Assembly: GCA_905479015.1 (NCBI GenBank)
Contig: CAJQKV010000014.1
Location: 1-64,000 of the forward strand
Length of the DNA stretch: 64,000 nt
Reading direction: 5' to 3'
From: an uncultured Cyclobacteriaceae bacterium
GTDB taxonomy: Bacteria; Bacteroidota; Bacteroidia; Cytophagales; Cyclobacteriaceae
The notes beneath the pieces are model-generated. The model was not told the DNA's origin, made no database searches, and worked only from the letters and a program-made list of their open reading frames with translations. The translations under genes and the position numbers were made by a program. This document shows positions 1 through 9,500 of this stretch, piece after piece. The first letter of the stretch is position 1. Each line of letters starts with the position of its first letter.

Positions 1-1452
1 TATCCCTGTTCCTGTTACTAAATCACCCACTTTGATGTCTCCGGCATTGTTATCGACAACCAAGGCTGTTGAAGAAGTAGTCGCAGTATTCACACTCGCA
101 GTTGATGTACCGACATCATCACTCTCAAATTTGACAGATCCTTTGTCATCTACAGATCCAGCTGCTAAAATGTATAAAGTACTTTGACCTGCTACCAGAG
201 TGTGAGGCGAACTTAAATCTGAGTATGATCCATCGGTATTTAACTCCTGGATTTTTAGTGCCGTTGCATTTGATGATTCGAGTGTGAATTTTGTATAATC
301 CAGATCATTATCAATGTCTTCAAAAATTTCATCAATGGATACAGCCAGCCGGGTTCCTTTAGGAAGTAATTGGTCAGGTATAGAATTTACAATAGTGGCT
401 TTATCATCCACATTGTTCACGACAATAGTCATTGTGTCGTTTACGGTTCTAAAACCACTTGTCACGCTCACTGGGAGCTTATAAGTACCAATTTTATCAG
501 CTTGACTGGTAAAGGTGAACTCATCTTCTGCCACATCATAGGTCACTCGAACAATGTTATTCGTATCATTTTCAATAATTCCATTAGTATTGGCTGTAAG
601 AGAATCAGCTAGGTAGTCAGCAAAGCTCACTTTGATAGAATCAGGATCATCATTGTCTGCATCCGCAAAAAGTACATTGGCGTCAAGTTTAAAAGTCGCG
701 AAATCTTCATCCTTAGATAAAGAAGTATTTGCAGACGATGCCAAGGCAGGTGCATTATCGATAACCAATTTGACTGTTTTGGTAAAACTCTTACCACTGG
801 CATCTGCAGTAATGTGGACGTCTCCTGCATATTTGGTACTCGCAGCAACAGCAATATTGAACTGTCCATTACCAATATCGGTAACCATAGAGGTATCTAA
901 ATCTGTATATCCAGCAGCAGCGTTTGATAAATTTGTGAAAGTGATGGTCAATCCATAGCCATCATCATCCACATCTTCGAATCCGTTAACGCAATCAATC
1001 AACACATTGGTGTTGGCCGATAACTGGTCGCTATAATAATCTACAAAACGATTGTCAGGATTTAATGTAGGTGCATCATCTACTGCTGTGACAATCACAC
1101 TGATCAGCTGACTGAATACAGTTAAATCAGCGGTATTGGTGGCGGACACTTCCACTGAAGCTTGACCATAACCATTGGCTAGTGCACTGATAGTTAAAGT
1201 ATCATCGGCAACCGTGGCACTTATTGCACCGTTGGCATTAATTTTATTTAGTTTGAAGGTCAGCGAGTCATCAGATACAAATAATGCATTCAATGCGTAC
1301 TTTGCGTCTGCGAAATCCTCAACAAAAGTCAACGTATCCTGTCGAGAGTCGTCATCGGCAATTGAATCGTATGTAATCGTTTGGGCACTTAAATGCAGTG
1401 CTCCGAAAATAAAAGAGGAGATAATGATTAACTTTTTTGAGAGATTTTTCAT
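1..1452 (-). CDS. Secreted cadherin/Ig-like repeat protein, N-terminal part (runs off left edge)
   Basis: An open frame of 484 codons without a stop runs from an ATG at 1450-1452 to the left edge, so only the N-terminal part is present. The first 24 residues form a clear signal peptide (Lys-rich start, hydrophobic core, end at LHLSAQ). The mature part is rich in Asp, Thr, Ser and Val. It repeats a pattern in which an acidic D-D/D-N segment (FEDVDDDG, FADADNDD, FEDIDND) precedes alternating beta-strand-like sequence. This resembles cadherin-like or tandem Ig-like repeats of large Bacteroidota surface proteins. No catalytic domain is visible. A type IX secretion C-terminal domain, if present, would lie outside the window. 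The role is inferred to be adhesion or cell-surface structure. Confidence 0.8.
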   Translation of the reverse strand, partial: MKNLSKKLIIISSFIFGALHLSAQTITYDSIADDDSRQDTLTFVEDFADAKYALNALFVSDDSLTFKLNKINANGAISATVADDTLTISALANGYGQASVEVSATNTADLTVFSQLISVIVTAVDDAPTLNPDNRFVDYYSDQLSANTNVLIDCVNGFEDVDDDGYGLTITFTNLSNAAAGYTDLDTSMVTDIGNGQFNIAVAASTKYAGDVHITADASGKSFTKTVKLVIDNAPALASSANTSLSKDEDFATFKLDANVLFADADNDDPDSIKVSFADYLADSLTANTNGIIENDTNNIVRVTYDVAEDEFTFTSQADKIGTYKLPVSVTSGFRTVNDTMTIVVNNVDDKATIVNSIPDQLLPKGTRLAVSIDEIFEDIDNDLDYTKFTLESSNATALKIQELNTDGSYSDLSSPHTLVAGQSTLYILAAGSVDDKGSVKFESDDVGTSTASVNTATTSSTALVVDNNAGDIKVGDLVTGTGI

Positions 1453-1513
1453 GGTAAAATGTGATTAGACAATTAGGCAATATAAAGTAAATGCACTTTT
1501 TTTATGGTAAAGG

Positions 1514-1521
1514 CAAATATA
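1514..1521 (-). promoter_or_regulatory. Candidate -7 element of the adhesin-like gene
   Basis: On the minus strand the bases read TATATTTG, an exact TAnnTTTG match about 60 bases upstream of the ATG at 1452. The nearest TTTG is 23 bases further upstream, slightly longer than the usual spacer, so only the -7 half is well supported. Confidence 0.4.
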
Positions 1522-1721
1522 AATGATCTTTTTTTTTTAAAAAACAAAACAACTTATTTTTACTTAGTCTTTTTAATACAACTAATTTTGATAAGGTAAC
1601 CCCTTCTGGCCTATCCTTTCTCACAAGTGTAAGTAAACGTAGGCTTATTTAGGATATAAGAGGTAAAAATACATATAATGTGCTCATTTGGCCTTTTCGA
1701 AATGTTTATTTGAGCTGTTCA

Positions 1722-1729
1722 TACGTTTG
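1722..1729 (+). promoter_or_regulatory. Candidate -7 element of the TPR gene
   Basis: TACGTTTG matches TAnnTTTG exactly and lies 31 bases before the ATG at 1761. No good -33 TTTG is seen at the normal distance. Its position argues against the earlier in-frame start at 1680, which would lie upstream of this promoter. Confidence 0.35.
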
Positions 1730-1760
1730 TCAAAAACAATATTTAATTAGTCTAAATCAA

Positions 1761-2237
1761 ATGAAAATTATTTTAATCTCCCTGTTTATATGGTTTCAAG
1801 CCATTGATCCCTTACTTGACAAAGGATACGAACAATATGACAAAGGGGAGTTTACAGAAGCTGTCAAATCATTCAATAGGGCGATCGAAATAGATCCTAA
1901 AAATGCAGAAGCCCATTTTCTAAGAGCAATGACCTATCAAGGCTTGGCATTGTCTAAACTTGCCGTTGCTGATCTCGAAAAGGCGATTGTTCTCAAAATA
2001 GATTACGCAGAAGCTTTTCAACAGCTGGGTTATATCTATTTGGTGGGTCAAGCACCGGCTTTGGCCATTGAAGCATTTGATAAAGCCATTTTATTAACCC
2101 CCGAAGTAGCTGAATTATACGTTAACCGAGGCAGTGCACAATGTATGCTGGGCAACCGCGAGCAAGCGACTCGAGATTATCAAAAGGCCCAAGAAATGGG
2201 CATAAACTATGCTGAATATATGAACTGTGATCCGTAA
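1761..2237 (+). CDS. Secreted/periplasmic TPR-repeat protein
   Basis: This 158-residue protein has at least three consecutive TPR units. The typical pattern is visible in AVKSFNRAIEIDPKNAEAH, the following LAVADLEKAI unit and the AIEAFDKAI unit. An in-frame start exists at 1680. I prefer the ATG at 1761 because it opens directly with a short signal-like sequence (MKIILISLFIWFQA) and the upstream part is low-quality sequence overlapping a promoter-like element. TPR proteins mediate protein-protein contacts; the partner is unknown. It stands alone, 159 bases before nadA. Confidence 0.8.
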   Translation: MKIILISLFIWFQAIDPLLDKGYEQYDKGEFTEAVKSFNRAIEIDPKNAEAHFLRAMTYQGLALSKLAVADLEKAIVLKIDYAEAFQQLGYIYLVGQAPALAIEAFDKAILLTPEVAELYVNRGSAQCMLGNREQATRDYQKAQEMGINYAEYMNCDP

Positions 2238-2396
2238 CTCTGCTGCTTTCAAAAGCATTGACTCAAATATTTCTTTGATTTATGAGGCGCAAAGCGGGTG
2301 AAAACATTGATTTTCAATAAAATTTACGATTTATTTAAATAATTCGTGAGACGTGAAGGGTTCAGACGTTAATTTTACCGAAACGGCTACTATAGT

Positions 2397-3356
2397 ATGA
2401 AATCAATTCGGATCACACCCTTTACCGATGCAGCATTAACTGAGGAGATTCTCGCCCTCAAAAAAAAGAAGCATGCCGTTATTTTGGCCCATTATTATCA
2501 AACTCCTGATATCCAAGATATTGCAGATTATGTGGGCGATAGCTTGGGCCTCTCTCAGCAGGCTGCAAAAACTGATGCAGATATCATTGTCTTTGCTGGC
2601 GTTCATTTCATGGCTGAAACTGCTAAAATACTCAACCCAACGAAAAAAGTTGTCCTGCCTGATTTAGCAGCTTCCTGCTCATTGGCTGAAGGTTGTCTTC
2701 CAGATGATTTTGCCCGGTTTTTGATGTTATATCCAAATCATAAGGTTATTTCCTATGTGAACTGCTCTGCAGAGATCAAAGCCATGAGCGATGTGATTTG
2801 TACCTCAGCCAACGCAGAGAAAATTGTAAATTCATTCCCAAAAAATCAGCCGCTCATCTTTGCCCCAGACAAAAATCTGGGTGATTACATCAATCAAAAG
2901 ACCGGGCGAAATATGGTGTTGTGGGATGGTGCTTGTATGGTTCATGAAGCCTTTTCAATAGAAAAAATATTGAGCCTTCAAAAACAACATCCCGATGCCA
3001 AATTTATTGCTCATCCTGAGTCTGAAAAACACGTTTTGAGTGTTGCTTCATACATAGGCTCAACTACTGAAATGATCAATTACGCAGTAACAGACCCGAC
3101 GCAAAAATTTATCGTTGCTACTGAGGCGGGTATCTTACATAAGATGCAACAAATGGTGCCCGATAAAATCCTTATTCCAGCGCCAGCCAATGAAGACAAT
3201 CATTGTGCGTGCGCCGAATGCGCCTTCATGAAAATGAACAGTCTTGAAAAGCTCTATTTATGCTTAAAAGATGAATCTCCAGAAATAACCGTCTCCGAGG
3301 AGATCATCACACGGGCGTTGTTACCCCTTCAGCGGATGCTAGAAATTTCAAAATAA
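2397..3356 (+). CDS. nadA: Quinolinate synthase A
   Basis: At 319 residues the length is normal for the family. NadA condenses iminoaspartate with dihydroxyacetone phosphate to quinolinate, the second step of de novo NAD synthesis, using an oxygen-sensitive 4Fe-4S cluster. The family signatures are present: [18 protein letters not shown] near residue 32, [14 protein letters not shown] near 66, and cluster cysteines in [10 protein letters not shown] (94-100), WDGAC (180) and the 270-275 group before AFMKMN. nadB follows after three bases, so the two genes form a clear operon. nadC, the third gene, is not in the window. Confidence 0.97.
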   Translation: MKSIRITPFTDAALTEEILALKKKKHAVILAHYYQTPDIQDIADYVGDSLGLSQQAAKTDADIIVFAGVHFMAETAKILNPTKKVVLPDLAASCSLAEGCLPDDFARFLMLYPNHKVISYVNCSAEIKAMSDVICTSANAEKIVNSFPKNQPLIFAPDKNLGDYINQKTGRNMVLWDGACMVHEAFSIEKILSLQKQHPDAKFIAHPESEKHVLSVASYIGSTTEMINYAVTDPTQKFIVATEAGILHKMQQMVPDKILIPAPANEDNHCACAECAFMKMNSLEKLYLCLKDESPEITVSEEIITRALLPLQRMLEISK

Positions 3357-3359
3357 TAC

Positions 3360-4922
3360 ATGCCAAAAACAGATGTATTAGTTCTCGGATCAGGTATCGC
3401 TGGACTCACCTATGCCCTCAAGATCGCTGAATGTTTTCCTGAGCAAAAAATTGTGATTCTGACCAAGGGTGACGAAAGTGAGTCCAATACCAAATATGCA
3501 CAAGGGGGCATCGCCACGGTCATTGATACTCAAGATGACTCCTACGAAAAACATATCTCCGATACGCTGAAAGCCGGTGACGGACTTTGCGATCCACAGG
3601 TGGTTCAAATGGTAGTTGAGGAAGGCCCCAAAAGACTCTATGAACTGATCAATTGGGGCATTAACTTTGATAAAAGTAAGCTCGGTAAATATGATTTGGG
3701 CCTCGAAGGCGGGCACTCAGAACACCGTATTCTTCATTTCAAAGACATCACGGGTTATGAAATAGAGCGTAAACTGATCATCAAAATCAAACAACAGCAA
3801 AACATAACGCTGCTGACTTCTCATTTTGCCGTTGACCTCATTACTGAACATCAATTGAAAAGGCCGAGGTCTAAGCAAAAACTGACTTGTTATGGAGCTT
3901 ATGTTTTTAATCAAAAAACCCAAGAAATAGTTACTTATAACGCAAAAACCACTTTATTGGCTACGGGTGGCATTGGTCAGGTCTATCGAAATACAACCAA
4001 TCCAATCATTGCCACAGGAGACGGCATCGCCATGGCCTACCGTGCTAAAGCACAGGTTTCACATATGGAATTTATTCAATTTCATCCCACTGCATTGGCC
4101 CATCAGTTTAGCCACGGAAGATCTTTTCTCATCTCTGAAGCCGTTCGTGGCTTAGGAGCCATTTTAAAAAATGAACAAGGAGAAGCTTTCATGCACAAAT
4201 ACGATGCAAGAAAAGAACTGGCTTCTCGAGATATCGTTTCACGCGCCATTGACAACGAACTCAAAATAAGTGGGGCCGATTTTGTTTATTTAGATTGCAC
4301 TGCAATTTCCAAAAAAGATTTTAAACAACATTTTCCCAATATCTATGCGCAATGCATCGAGATTGGTGTTGATATCAGTAAACAAATGATTCCCGTAACT
4401 CCTGCCGCTCATTATCTGTGTGGTGGTATTGAGGTGGATATCAATGGGTGCACTTCTATTCAACATCTTTATGCCTGTGGTGAATGCGCACATACAGGTC
4501 TCCATGGTGCCAATCGGCTGGCCTCCAACTCGCTACTTGAAGCGCTGGTTTTTGCCCATCGATGCTTCATAGAAACTAAAAAAAATATTGAAACCATCAA
4601 GCATAAAATATCCATTCCCGATTGGGATGGTAAAAATACATTTGAAACCAAAGAGCGCATTTTAATTACGCACAATCGAAAGGAGTTACAATCCCTCATG
4701 AGTGATTATGTAGGGATTATACGGACACATGAAAGATTACTTCGCGCCTCAAAAAGATTGAATGTCCTCTTTGAGGAGACCGAAGACCTTTATCAAAAAA
4801 GTAAATTATCGACTCCGTTATTTGAGTTGAGAAATATGATTTCTACTTCTTATTTAATCGTAGAACAATCAATGAAAAGAGTTGAAAATAAGGGAGGATT
4901 TTACAACAGTGACTTGATTTGA
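3360..4922 (+). CDS. nadB: L-aspartate oxidase
   Basis: A 520-residue flavoprotein of the succinate dehydrogenase/fumarate reductase superfamily that oxidises L-aspartate to iminoaspartate for NadA. An FAD-binding GSGIAGLTYAL motif lies near residue 11. The family sequence SNTKYAQGGIA follows, then EFIQFHPTAL and the flavin-covering HGANRLASNSLLEAL. The C-terminal helical domain is complete. The start lies 3 bases after the nadA stop. The product is presumably cytoplasmic and channels iminoaspartate to NadA. Confidence 0.97.
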   Translation: MPKTDVLVLGSGIAGLTYALKIAECFPEQKIVILTKGDESESNTKYAQGGIATVIDTQDDSYEKHISDTLKAGDGLCDPQVVQMVVEEGPKRLYELINWGINFDKSKLGKYDLGLEGGHSEHRILHFKDITGYEIERKLIIKIKQQQNITLLTSHFAVDLITEHQLKRPRSKQKLTCYGAYVFNQKTQEIVTYNAKTTLLATGGIGQVYRNTTNPIIATGDGIAMAYRAKAQVSHMEFIQFHPTALAHQFSHGRSFLISEAVRGLGAILKNEQGEAFMHKYDARKELASRDIVSRAIDNELKISGADFVYLDCTAISKKDFKQHFPNIYAQCIEIGVDISKQMIPVTPAAHYLCGGIEVDINGCTSIQHLYACGECAHTGLHGANRLASNSLLEALVFAHRCFIETKKNIETIKHKISIPDWDGKNTFETKERILITHNRKELQSLMSDYVGIIRTHERLLRASKRLNVLFEETEDLYQKSKLSTPLFELRNMISTSYLIVEQSMKRVENKGGFYNSDLI

Positions 4923-5136
4923 TTCATAAAAGAAATAAAAGTCCAAAAATGCTGAACTTAACTTTCTATGATCTCATTTTAAGGGACGAGACAGAAATTC
5001 AACCGGTTTTATTTTCCGAAAAATAATCAGGACTCTTTTGCCTCTAAAAAATAAGCTTCAAGCAGTAAATTATTTACAAAAAATTGTCTTTTTTGAGGTT
5101 TTTGGCTTAGCATTGATATTTATTAAGTAGACCATT

Positions 5137-5670
5137 ATGAGTGATGAGTATTTGATATTAGTTGATGAAAATGATCAACAATGGGGTAAAATGGAAAAAC
5201 TAAAAGTTCACCAGCTGGGATTACTCCATCGCGCCTTTTCCATCTTCATATTTAACAGCAAAGGCCAAGTACTTCTGCAGCAGCGCGCCGCTGATAAATA
5301 TCATTCAGCAAATTTATGGTCCAATACCTGTTGCAGTCATCCCCAGTTTGGAGAAGCAATGCCCCAGGCTACAAAAAGACGACTTCAAGAAGAAATGGGC
5401 CTGGACTGTACCCTAACTTTTGCCTTTAAATTTGTTTATAAAGTTGACTTTTCAAATGGATTAAGCGAGCACGAATGTGACCATGTCTATTTTGGATATT
5501 CCGATGCCCTTCCTCAAGCAAATCCGTTGGAAGTTCAAAATTATAAATACATCGGACTCAATGAGCTCCAAGAAGAGCTTTTGGAAAATGCTGATAACTA
5601 TTCTGAATGGCTTAAAATTTGTCTTGATCAATTGATTAATTATCAAAGAAATCATCAAAGAAGTGCTTAA
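5137..5670 (+). CDS. idi: Isopentenyl-diphosphate delta-isomerase, type I
   Basis: The 177-residue protein has a Nudix-like fold and interconverts IPP and DMAPP. Catalytic Cys65 lies in NTCCSHP. Metal-binding His25 and His31 are in the segment around KVHQLGLLHRAF, and the acidic pair Glu111/Glu113 is in EHECDHVY. All match the type I enzyme of E. coli (Cys67, Glu116). It is a single gene. The window also carries ispD of the MEP pathway (53507-54187), so the isomerase is auxiliary, balancing the IPP:DMAPP ratio that IspH already provides. Confidence 0.95.
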   Translation: MSDEYLILVDENDQQWGKMEKLKVHQLGLLHRAFSIFIFNSKGQVLLQQRAADKYHSANLWSNTCCSHPQFGEAMPQATKRRLQEEMGLDCTLTFAFKFVYKVDFSNGLSEHECDHVYFGYSDALPQANPLEVQNYKYIGLNELQEELLENADNYSEWLKICLDQLINYQRNHQRSA

Positions 5671-5745
5671 AGTTGCCCTAAAAAATTTATCTTCAGATAT
5701 GTGAAAATAGATGGCCTTATTGCCCTTTGGTAGCACCTCAACTTT

Positions 5746-6501
5746 ATGCCTGAATACGGACTCCCTCTTATTTTCTTTTTGATTGCCTTTTTTTACGCTT
5801 CCGTGGGTTTTGGCGGTGGATCAAGTTACTTGGCATTATTGAGCCTCTTTTTGACTGAATTTCAAGAAATAAGAACCTTAGCCCTCCTTTTAAATTTAAT
5901 TGTCGTAAGCATAGGGACCTTTATGTTCATTAGAAACGATGTTTTTAAGTGGAAACTTTTTTGGCCTTTTATACTCAGCAGTATGCCCCTCTCTTTTTTA
6001 GGTGCTCAGCTTCAATTGTCTGAAAAAATGTTTTTTCTAGTACTCGGCTTCGCACTTTTAGGAGCGTCTTTTTTTATATTTATTCAATTGCTTCAGCGAT
6101 CCCATTCCAATAAACCTTTAAAAGCTAATAAAAAATTAATGATCGGAAGTGGAATTGGATTACTGTCGGGCGTCTCGGGCATCGGAGGAGGTATCTTTCT
6201 TTCGCCAACACTTAACTTGATCGGGTGGAAAGATGCGCGGACCGTTGCCGCACTGGCTTCCCTTTTTATTTTATGCAATTCTATCGCAGGCTTGAGTGGA
6301 CTCATCGCCTCAAACACTTTTAAATTAAATATGTCATTGACTTTTCCGTTGATCTTGGCGGTGGCCCTAGGTGGAGCCTTAGGATCATTTATCACCAATA
6401 AAAAAATAAACACGCAAGCGATCAAACTATTTACGGCAATTTTGATTGCTTACGTCGGTTTCAGACTGGTCTTATTGCATGGTTGGGGATGGCATATCTA
6501 A
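5746..6501 (+). CDS. TauE/SafE-family membrane transporter
   Basis: A 251-residue polytopic membrane protein with about eight hydrophobic segments. The inverted duplication typical of TauE/SafE (formerly DUF81) shows as two glycine-rich motifs: ASVGFGGGSSYLALL near residue 19 and GSGIGLLSGVSGIGGG near 132. Family members export sulfite, sulfoacetate or other organosulfur anions; the substrate here cannot be read from the sequence. It converges on the cox operon, ending 4 bases before its last gene. A link to sulfur handling for the molybdenum centre is possible but unproven. Confidence 0.85.
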   Translation: MPEYGLPLIFFLIAFFYASVGFGGGSSYLALLSLFLTEFQEIRTLALLLNLIVVSIGTFMFIRNDVFKWKLFWPFILSSMPLSFLGAQLQLSEKMFFLVLGFALLGASFFIFIQLLQRSHSNKPLKANKKLMIGSGIGLLSGVSGIGGGIFLSPTLNLIGWKDARTVAALASLFILCNSIAGLSGLIASNTFKLNMSLTFPLILAVALGGALGSFITNKKINTQAIKLFTAILIAYVGFRLVLLHGWGWHI

Positions 6502-6505
6502 AGCA

Positions 6506-7474
6506 TTAAATATAGGCCGAAGGCTCTTTTTGAAATGAGGCATAACACCCATCGCAGCAAAAATATACCTGCTCACCTTCATGTTCTACTACATGCTTTG
6601 CTGCACTTTTTGAAACCGGTATTTTACATACTGGATTGATGTATAAATCACTAGATAAATTTGGATCTAAAGGTATAGATGGAGTCATCGGATCTGCTTT
6701 TGACCTACTCAGCTGAATGATTTCAGCCAAAATAGAAATCGCCACCTCAGTCGGTATTTTGGCATTGATATCCAGGCCCGCAGGTGTTTTGACTTTGGCC
6801 AATTGTGCGTGCGGAACCTCTTTCCTTTTTAAGGCCATCAATACAGCATTGGCTTTCCTACTGCTCGCTACGAACCCTAAATACTTCGGATCCGTCTGCA
6901 GGGCACTCGCTAAACTTTCTTCATCTCCTTCTCCTTGCGTACAAACGACCACATATTCATTGCGATGTAAGGTGGGATCGAATGCTTTCAGCATCACCCT
7001 ATCACTGGCCGCAGAGAACATCTCTTCTTCGACCAGATCAGAGATCACCGTGACTCTAAATCCGGAAAGGGCACCCAATTCGCACAAGGCTTTAGCAATG
7101 TGCGATCGTCCAAAAATTTTTAATTCAAGTAATGGCATAATTGGTTCAATATAAACTTCTAATGACCCCCCACTCATGCAGGTCATTTTGTAATTCTTAA
7201 CTCCTGATTGCTCAGGTATATCTAAAGCCGTTTGGATACGCACCAATCTTGGGCTTCGTTCCTCAATAGCGGCCAAAGCCTCTTTGATCACAATACCACG
7301 CGTACATCCTCCTCCTATCCAACCCTTTATCTCACCGTTCTGAGTAATGAGTGCTTTATCTCCGGGCTTTCCTGAGGTCGGTGCTTCTCTGCGCACAATA
7401 GAAGCCATCGCAACAGCTTCTTGCTTTTTTTGATAGGATTCTAGATTTTTAAGCAATGATAAATAATTATGCAT
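6506..7474 (-). CDS. XdhC/CoxF-like maturation protein with C-terminal YHS domain
   Basis: The 322-residue protein has three parts. The first is an XdhC_CoxI N-terminal domain (GWIGGGCTRG, CMSGGSLEVYIEP). The second is a Rossmann-like XdhC C-terminal domain (about 115-260; IFGRSHIAKALCELGA, TPAGLDINAK). The third is a YHS domain (about 272-322) with metal-ligand cysteines in INPVCK and FCCDGC. XdhC proteins bind Moco and help insert the sulfurated cofactor into xanthine-dehydrogenase-family enzymes. CoxF is the member linked to CO dehydrogenase maturation. As last gene of the cox operon, overlapping coxE by 8 bases, it most likely matures CoxL. YHS fused to XdhC is unusual and could carry copper; that is inference. 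Confidence 0.88.
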   Translation of the reverse strand: MHNYLSLLKNLESYQKKQEAVAMASIVRREAPTSGKPGDKALITQNGEIKGWIGGGCTRGIVIKEALAAIEERSPRLVRIQTALDIPEQSGVKNYKMTCMSGGSLEVYIEPIMPLLELKIFGRSHIAKALCELGALSGFRVTVISDLVEEEMFSAASDRVMLKAFDPTLHRNEYVVVCTQGEGDEESLASALQTDPKYLGFVASSRKANAVLMALKRKEVPHAQLAKVKTPAGLDINAKIPTEVAISILAEIIQLSRSKADPMTPSIPLDPNLSSDLYINPVCKIPVSKSAAKHVVEHEGEQVYFCCDGCYASFQKEPSAYI

Positions 7475-8615
7475 GCGATAAGATATTTTCTAATTCCATC
7501 AAACTATCTAAATTATGTGCCGATCGGAAGTCATCTACAGCGGGAAGAGCTGCCTTCATTCCTTTGGCCAAAGGCTCATATCCTTTCATTCCTTTTAAAG
7601 GATTCAACCACACCAGTTTCCTGGTTCTTAATTTAATTTTATGTACTTCATCAAACATCACCTGAGGATCACCATCATCTAAACCATCACTTAAGATAAT
7701 GGTAACGCTGCGGCCATTCAAAACTTGTTTGGCAAATTGATCGTTAAAAGAGCCTAAGCAATCTCCTATTTTAGTCCCTCCTGACCAATTGGTCGCTCGC
7801 TCGCTCATTTGCATCATTGACTCCGTCAATTCATCTTCTTTCAATAAATCGGTAATTCGAATCAAGTGGGTACTGAAAATAAAGGCTTCAATGTTCTTGA
7901 GATGGGATTTCAATGACCACACAAATTTTAACAAAAAAAATGAGTATTTATCCATCGAACCACTTACGTCCAACAAGATAACCAATTTTGTTTTTTGAAT
8001 TTTCCTTTTCTGATAACTCAAATTAATAATTTCGTCTCTTGAACTGATGTTTTTCCTTATTGATTTTCGAATATCTATTTTTCCTTTATTGGCATGGGTC
8101 AATCTGCGTTTTAAACGGGTATTCAATTGCTTCAATAACTTTTCAATAAGATCATCAAGCTGATCTAAATCTACCGCTTTGATTTTAGAAAAATCCGTAT
8201 GCTTGAGTTGATCCACATGACTTACTCCTGAAACACTTTTGGCTTCCTCAAGTGGTGGCTTTTCTTTATTTTTATCATCTTTTAATCCCATCATCACCAA
8301 AGAGGCCTTCGTATTCTTAGTAACGTTGGACTTCCCCTGCTGCTGAATTTTATGTGCATACTTATGCTTTCGCTTTTTCCAGTACACCTTAAAGCAATGA
8401 TCGAATATAACCTCTTCTTCGAGATCCTTACAAAACAATGATTTTAAGCCGTAATAAAAAGATTGCGGATCCCGAATGAATCCTAGCTGTGCTGTTTTTA
8501 CTCCCTCTTGTGTGTGACTTAAACCAATGGAAAGACCATTTTGCCGACACATTTCACTGAAACCCACCATCGATGCCCTCATGGATTGATGATTAGTAAA
8601 ATGACTTAGTTCCAT
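7467..8615 (-). CDS. coxE: CoxE-like von Willebrand factor A protein
   Basis: The protein has 382 residues. The C-terminal half is a VWA domain whose MIDAS motif DVSGS lies at residues 216-220 after the strand LVILL, with the later acidic turn in IILSDGLDDGD. The N-terminal half is helical and Lys-rich, as in the CoxE family. In Oligotropha carboxidovorans CoxE works with the AAA+ protein CoxD in building the Cu-S-Mo centre of CO dehydrogenase. The gene starts 2 bases after coxD ends and overlaps the next gene by 8 bases, so the order coxD-coxE-xdhC/coxF is kept. Confidence 0.9.
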   Translation of the reverse strand: MELSHFTNHQSMRASMVGFSEMCRQNGLSIGLSHTQEGVKTAQLGFIRDPQSFYYGLKSLFCKDLEEEVIFDHCFKVYWKKRKHKYAHKIQQQGKSNVTKNTKASLVMMGLKDDKNKEKPPLEEAKSVSGVSHVDQLKHTDFSKIKAVDLDQLDDLIEKLLKQLNTRLKRRLTHANKGKIDIRKSIRKNISSRDEIINLSYQKRKIQKTKLVILLDVSGSMDKYSFFLLKFVWSLKSHLKNIEAFIFSTHLIRITDLLKEDELTESMMQMSERATNWSGGTKIGDCLGSFNDQFAKQVLNGRSVTIILSDGLDDGDPQVMFDEVHKIKLRTRKLVWLNPLKGMKGYEPLAKGMKAALPAVDDFRSAHNLDSLMELENILSHA

Positions 8616-8617
8616 AG

Positions 8618-9490
8618 CTAAGCTGAAGTTTCTTCTAAAATACTGGTTAAAGAATGCTTGATTTCATTGATGTCTTTTTGGGACTTCAATACGCACCCGA
8701 GGGTTGATTCGATCAATTCTGGGGATAAAGTAGTCGCATTTAAGGTGATCAACGCGCGGGCCCAATCGATGGTTTCTGCAATGCCAGGGGTTTTCTGCAA
8801 ATGTTGGCCCCGAAGGTATTCTACGAACCTCACCAAATGTTGGAGTATCTCTACCTCTCCTCCAACGTGTTTCTCTACAATCGCTAACTCTTTGTCAAAA
8901 GTTGGGAAATCAACCCAATGATACAAACATCTTCTTTTTAAAGCATCACTTAAATCTCTGGTGCGATTAGAAGTAAGGATAACCACAGGTTTATGTTTGG
9001 CCTTAATAGTTCCTAGTTCAGGGATAGAAATTTGAAAATCTGACAAAAGCTCTAGCAAAAAAGCCTCAAACTCTTCATCTGCCCGATCAATTTCATCAAT
9101 GAGTAATACAGCGGGTTTATCAGAGGTAATCGCCTTGAGTAAGGGACGTTTTAATAAAAATTCATCGCTAAAAATAAATTTCTCTTGCTCCTCCGCTGAG
9201 ATCTTTTCTTTTTCACTGAGTTTGATGTGCAATAATTGTTTTTGATAATTCCACTCATAAACAGAAGTGCTTACATCCAGTCCCTCATAACATTGTAATC
9301 TGATCAGTTCATGACCCTGATAATGGGCAATAATATTTGCCGCCTCTGTTTTCCCAACCCCAGGGGGGCCTTCCAAAAGTAAAGGTTTTTTCAGCTTCAA
9401 CATTAAAAAAAGAACTGTTGCCAGCTCTTCTTCCACAACATAATCAAGTTGATCAAATCTATCAATCAACTCTTTTACCTCTGGTATCAT
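8618..9490 (-). CDS. coxD: CoxD-like MoxR-family AAA+ ATPase
   Basis: A 290-residue AAA+ ATPase with Walker A GPPGVGKT at residues 41-48, Walker B AVLLIDEIDRADEEFEAFLL, sensor-1 ILTSNRTRDLSDALKRRC including the arginine finger region, and a C-terminal lid. This is the MoxR/CoxD type. In CO-oxidising bacteria CoxD is a chaperone-like ATPase required for sulfuration and copper insertion at the molybdenum site. It sits between coxG and coxE in the same orientation, as in known cox clusters. Confidence 0.92.
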   Translation of the reverse strand: MIPEVKELIDRFDQLDYVVEEELATVLFLMLKLKKPLLLEGPPGVGKTEAANIIAHYQGHELIRLQCYEGLDVSTSVYEWNYQKQLLHIKLSEKEKISAEEQEKFIFSDEFLLKRPLLKAITSDKPAVLLIDEIDRADEEFEAFLLELLSDFQISIPELGTIKAKHKPVVILTSNRTRDLSDALKRRCLYHWVDFPTFDKELAIVEKHVGGEVEILQHLVRFVEYLRGQHLQKTPGIAETIDWARALITLNATTLSPELIESTLGCVLKSQKDINEIKHSLTSILEETSA

Positions 9491-9500
9491 ATGTTTTAGG

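Larger units (their letters stand above)
1453..1760. other. Divergent intergenic region with promoter-like elements
   Basis: This 308-base AT-rich stretch separates the leftward adhesin-like gene from the rightward TPR gene. It contains a TAnnTTTG element for each direction (1514-1521 minus, 1722-1729 plus) and no convincing ORF. Confidence 0.5.
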
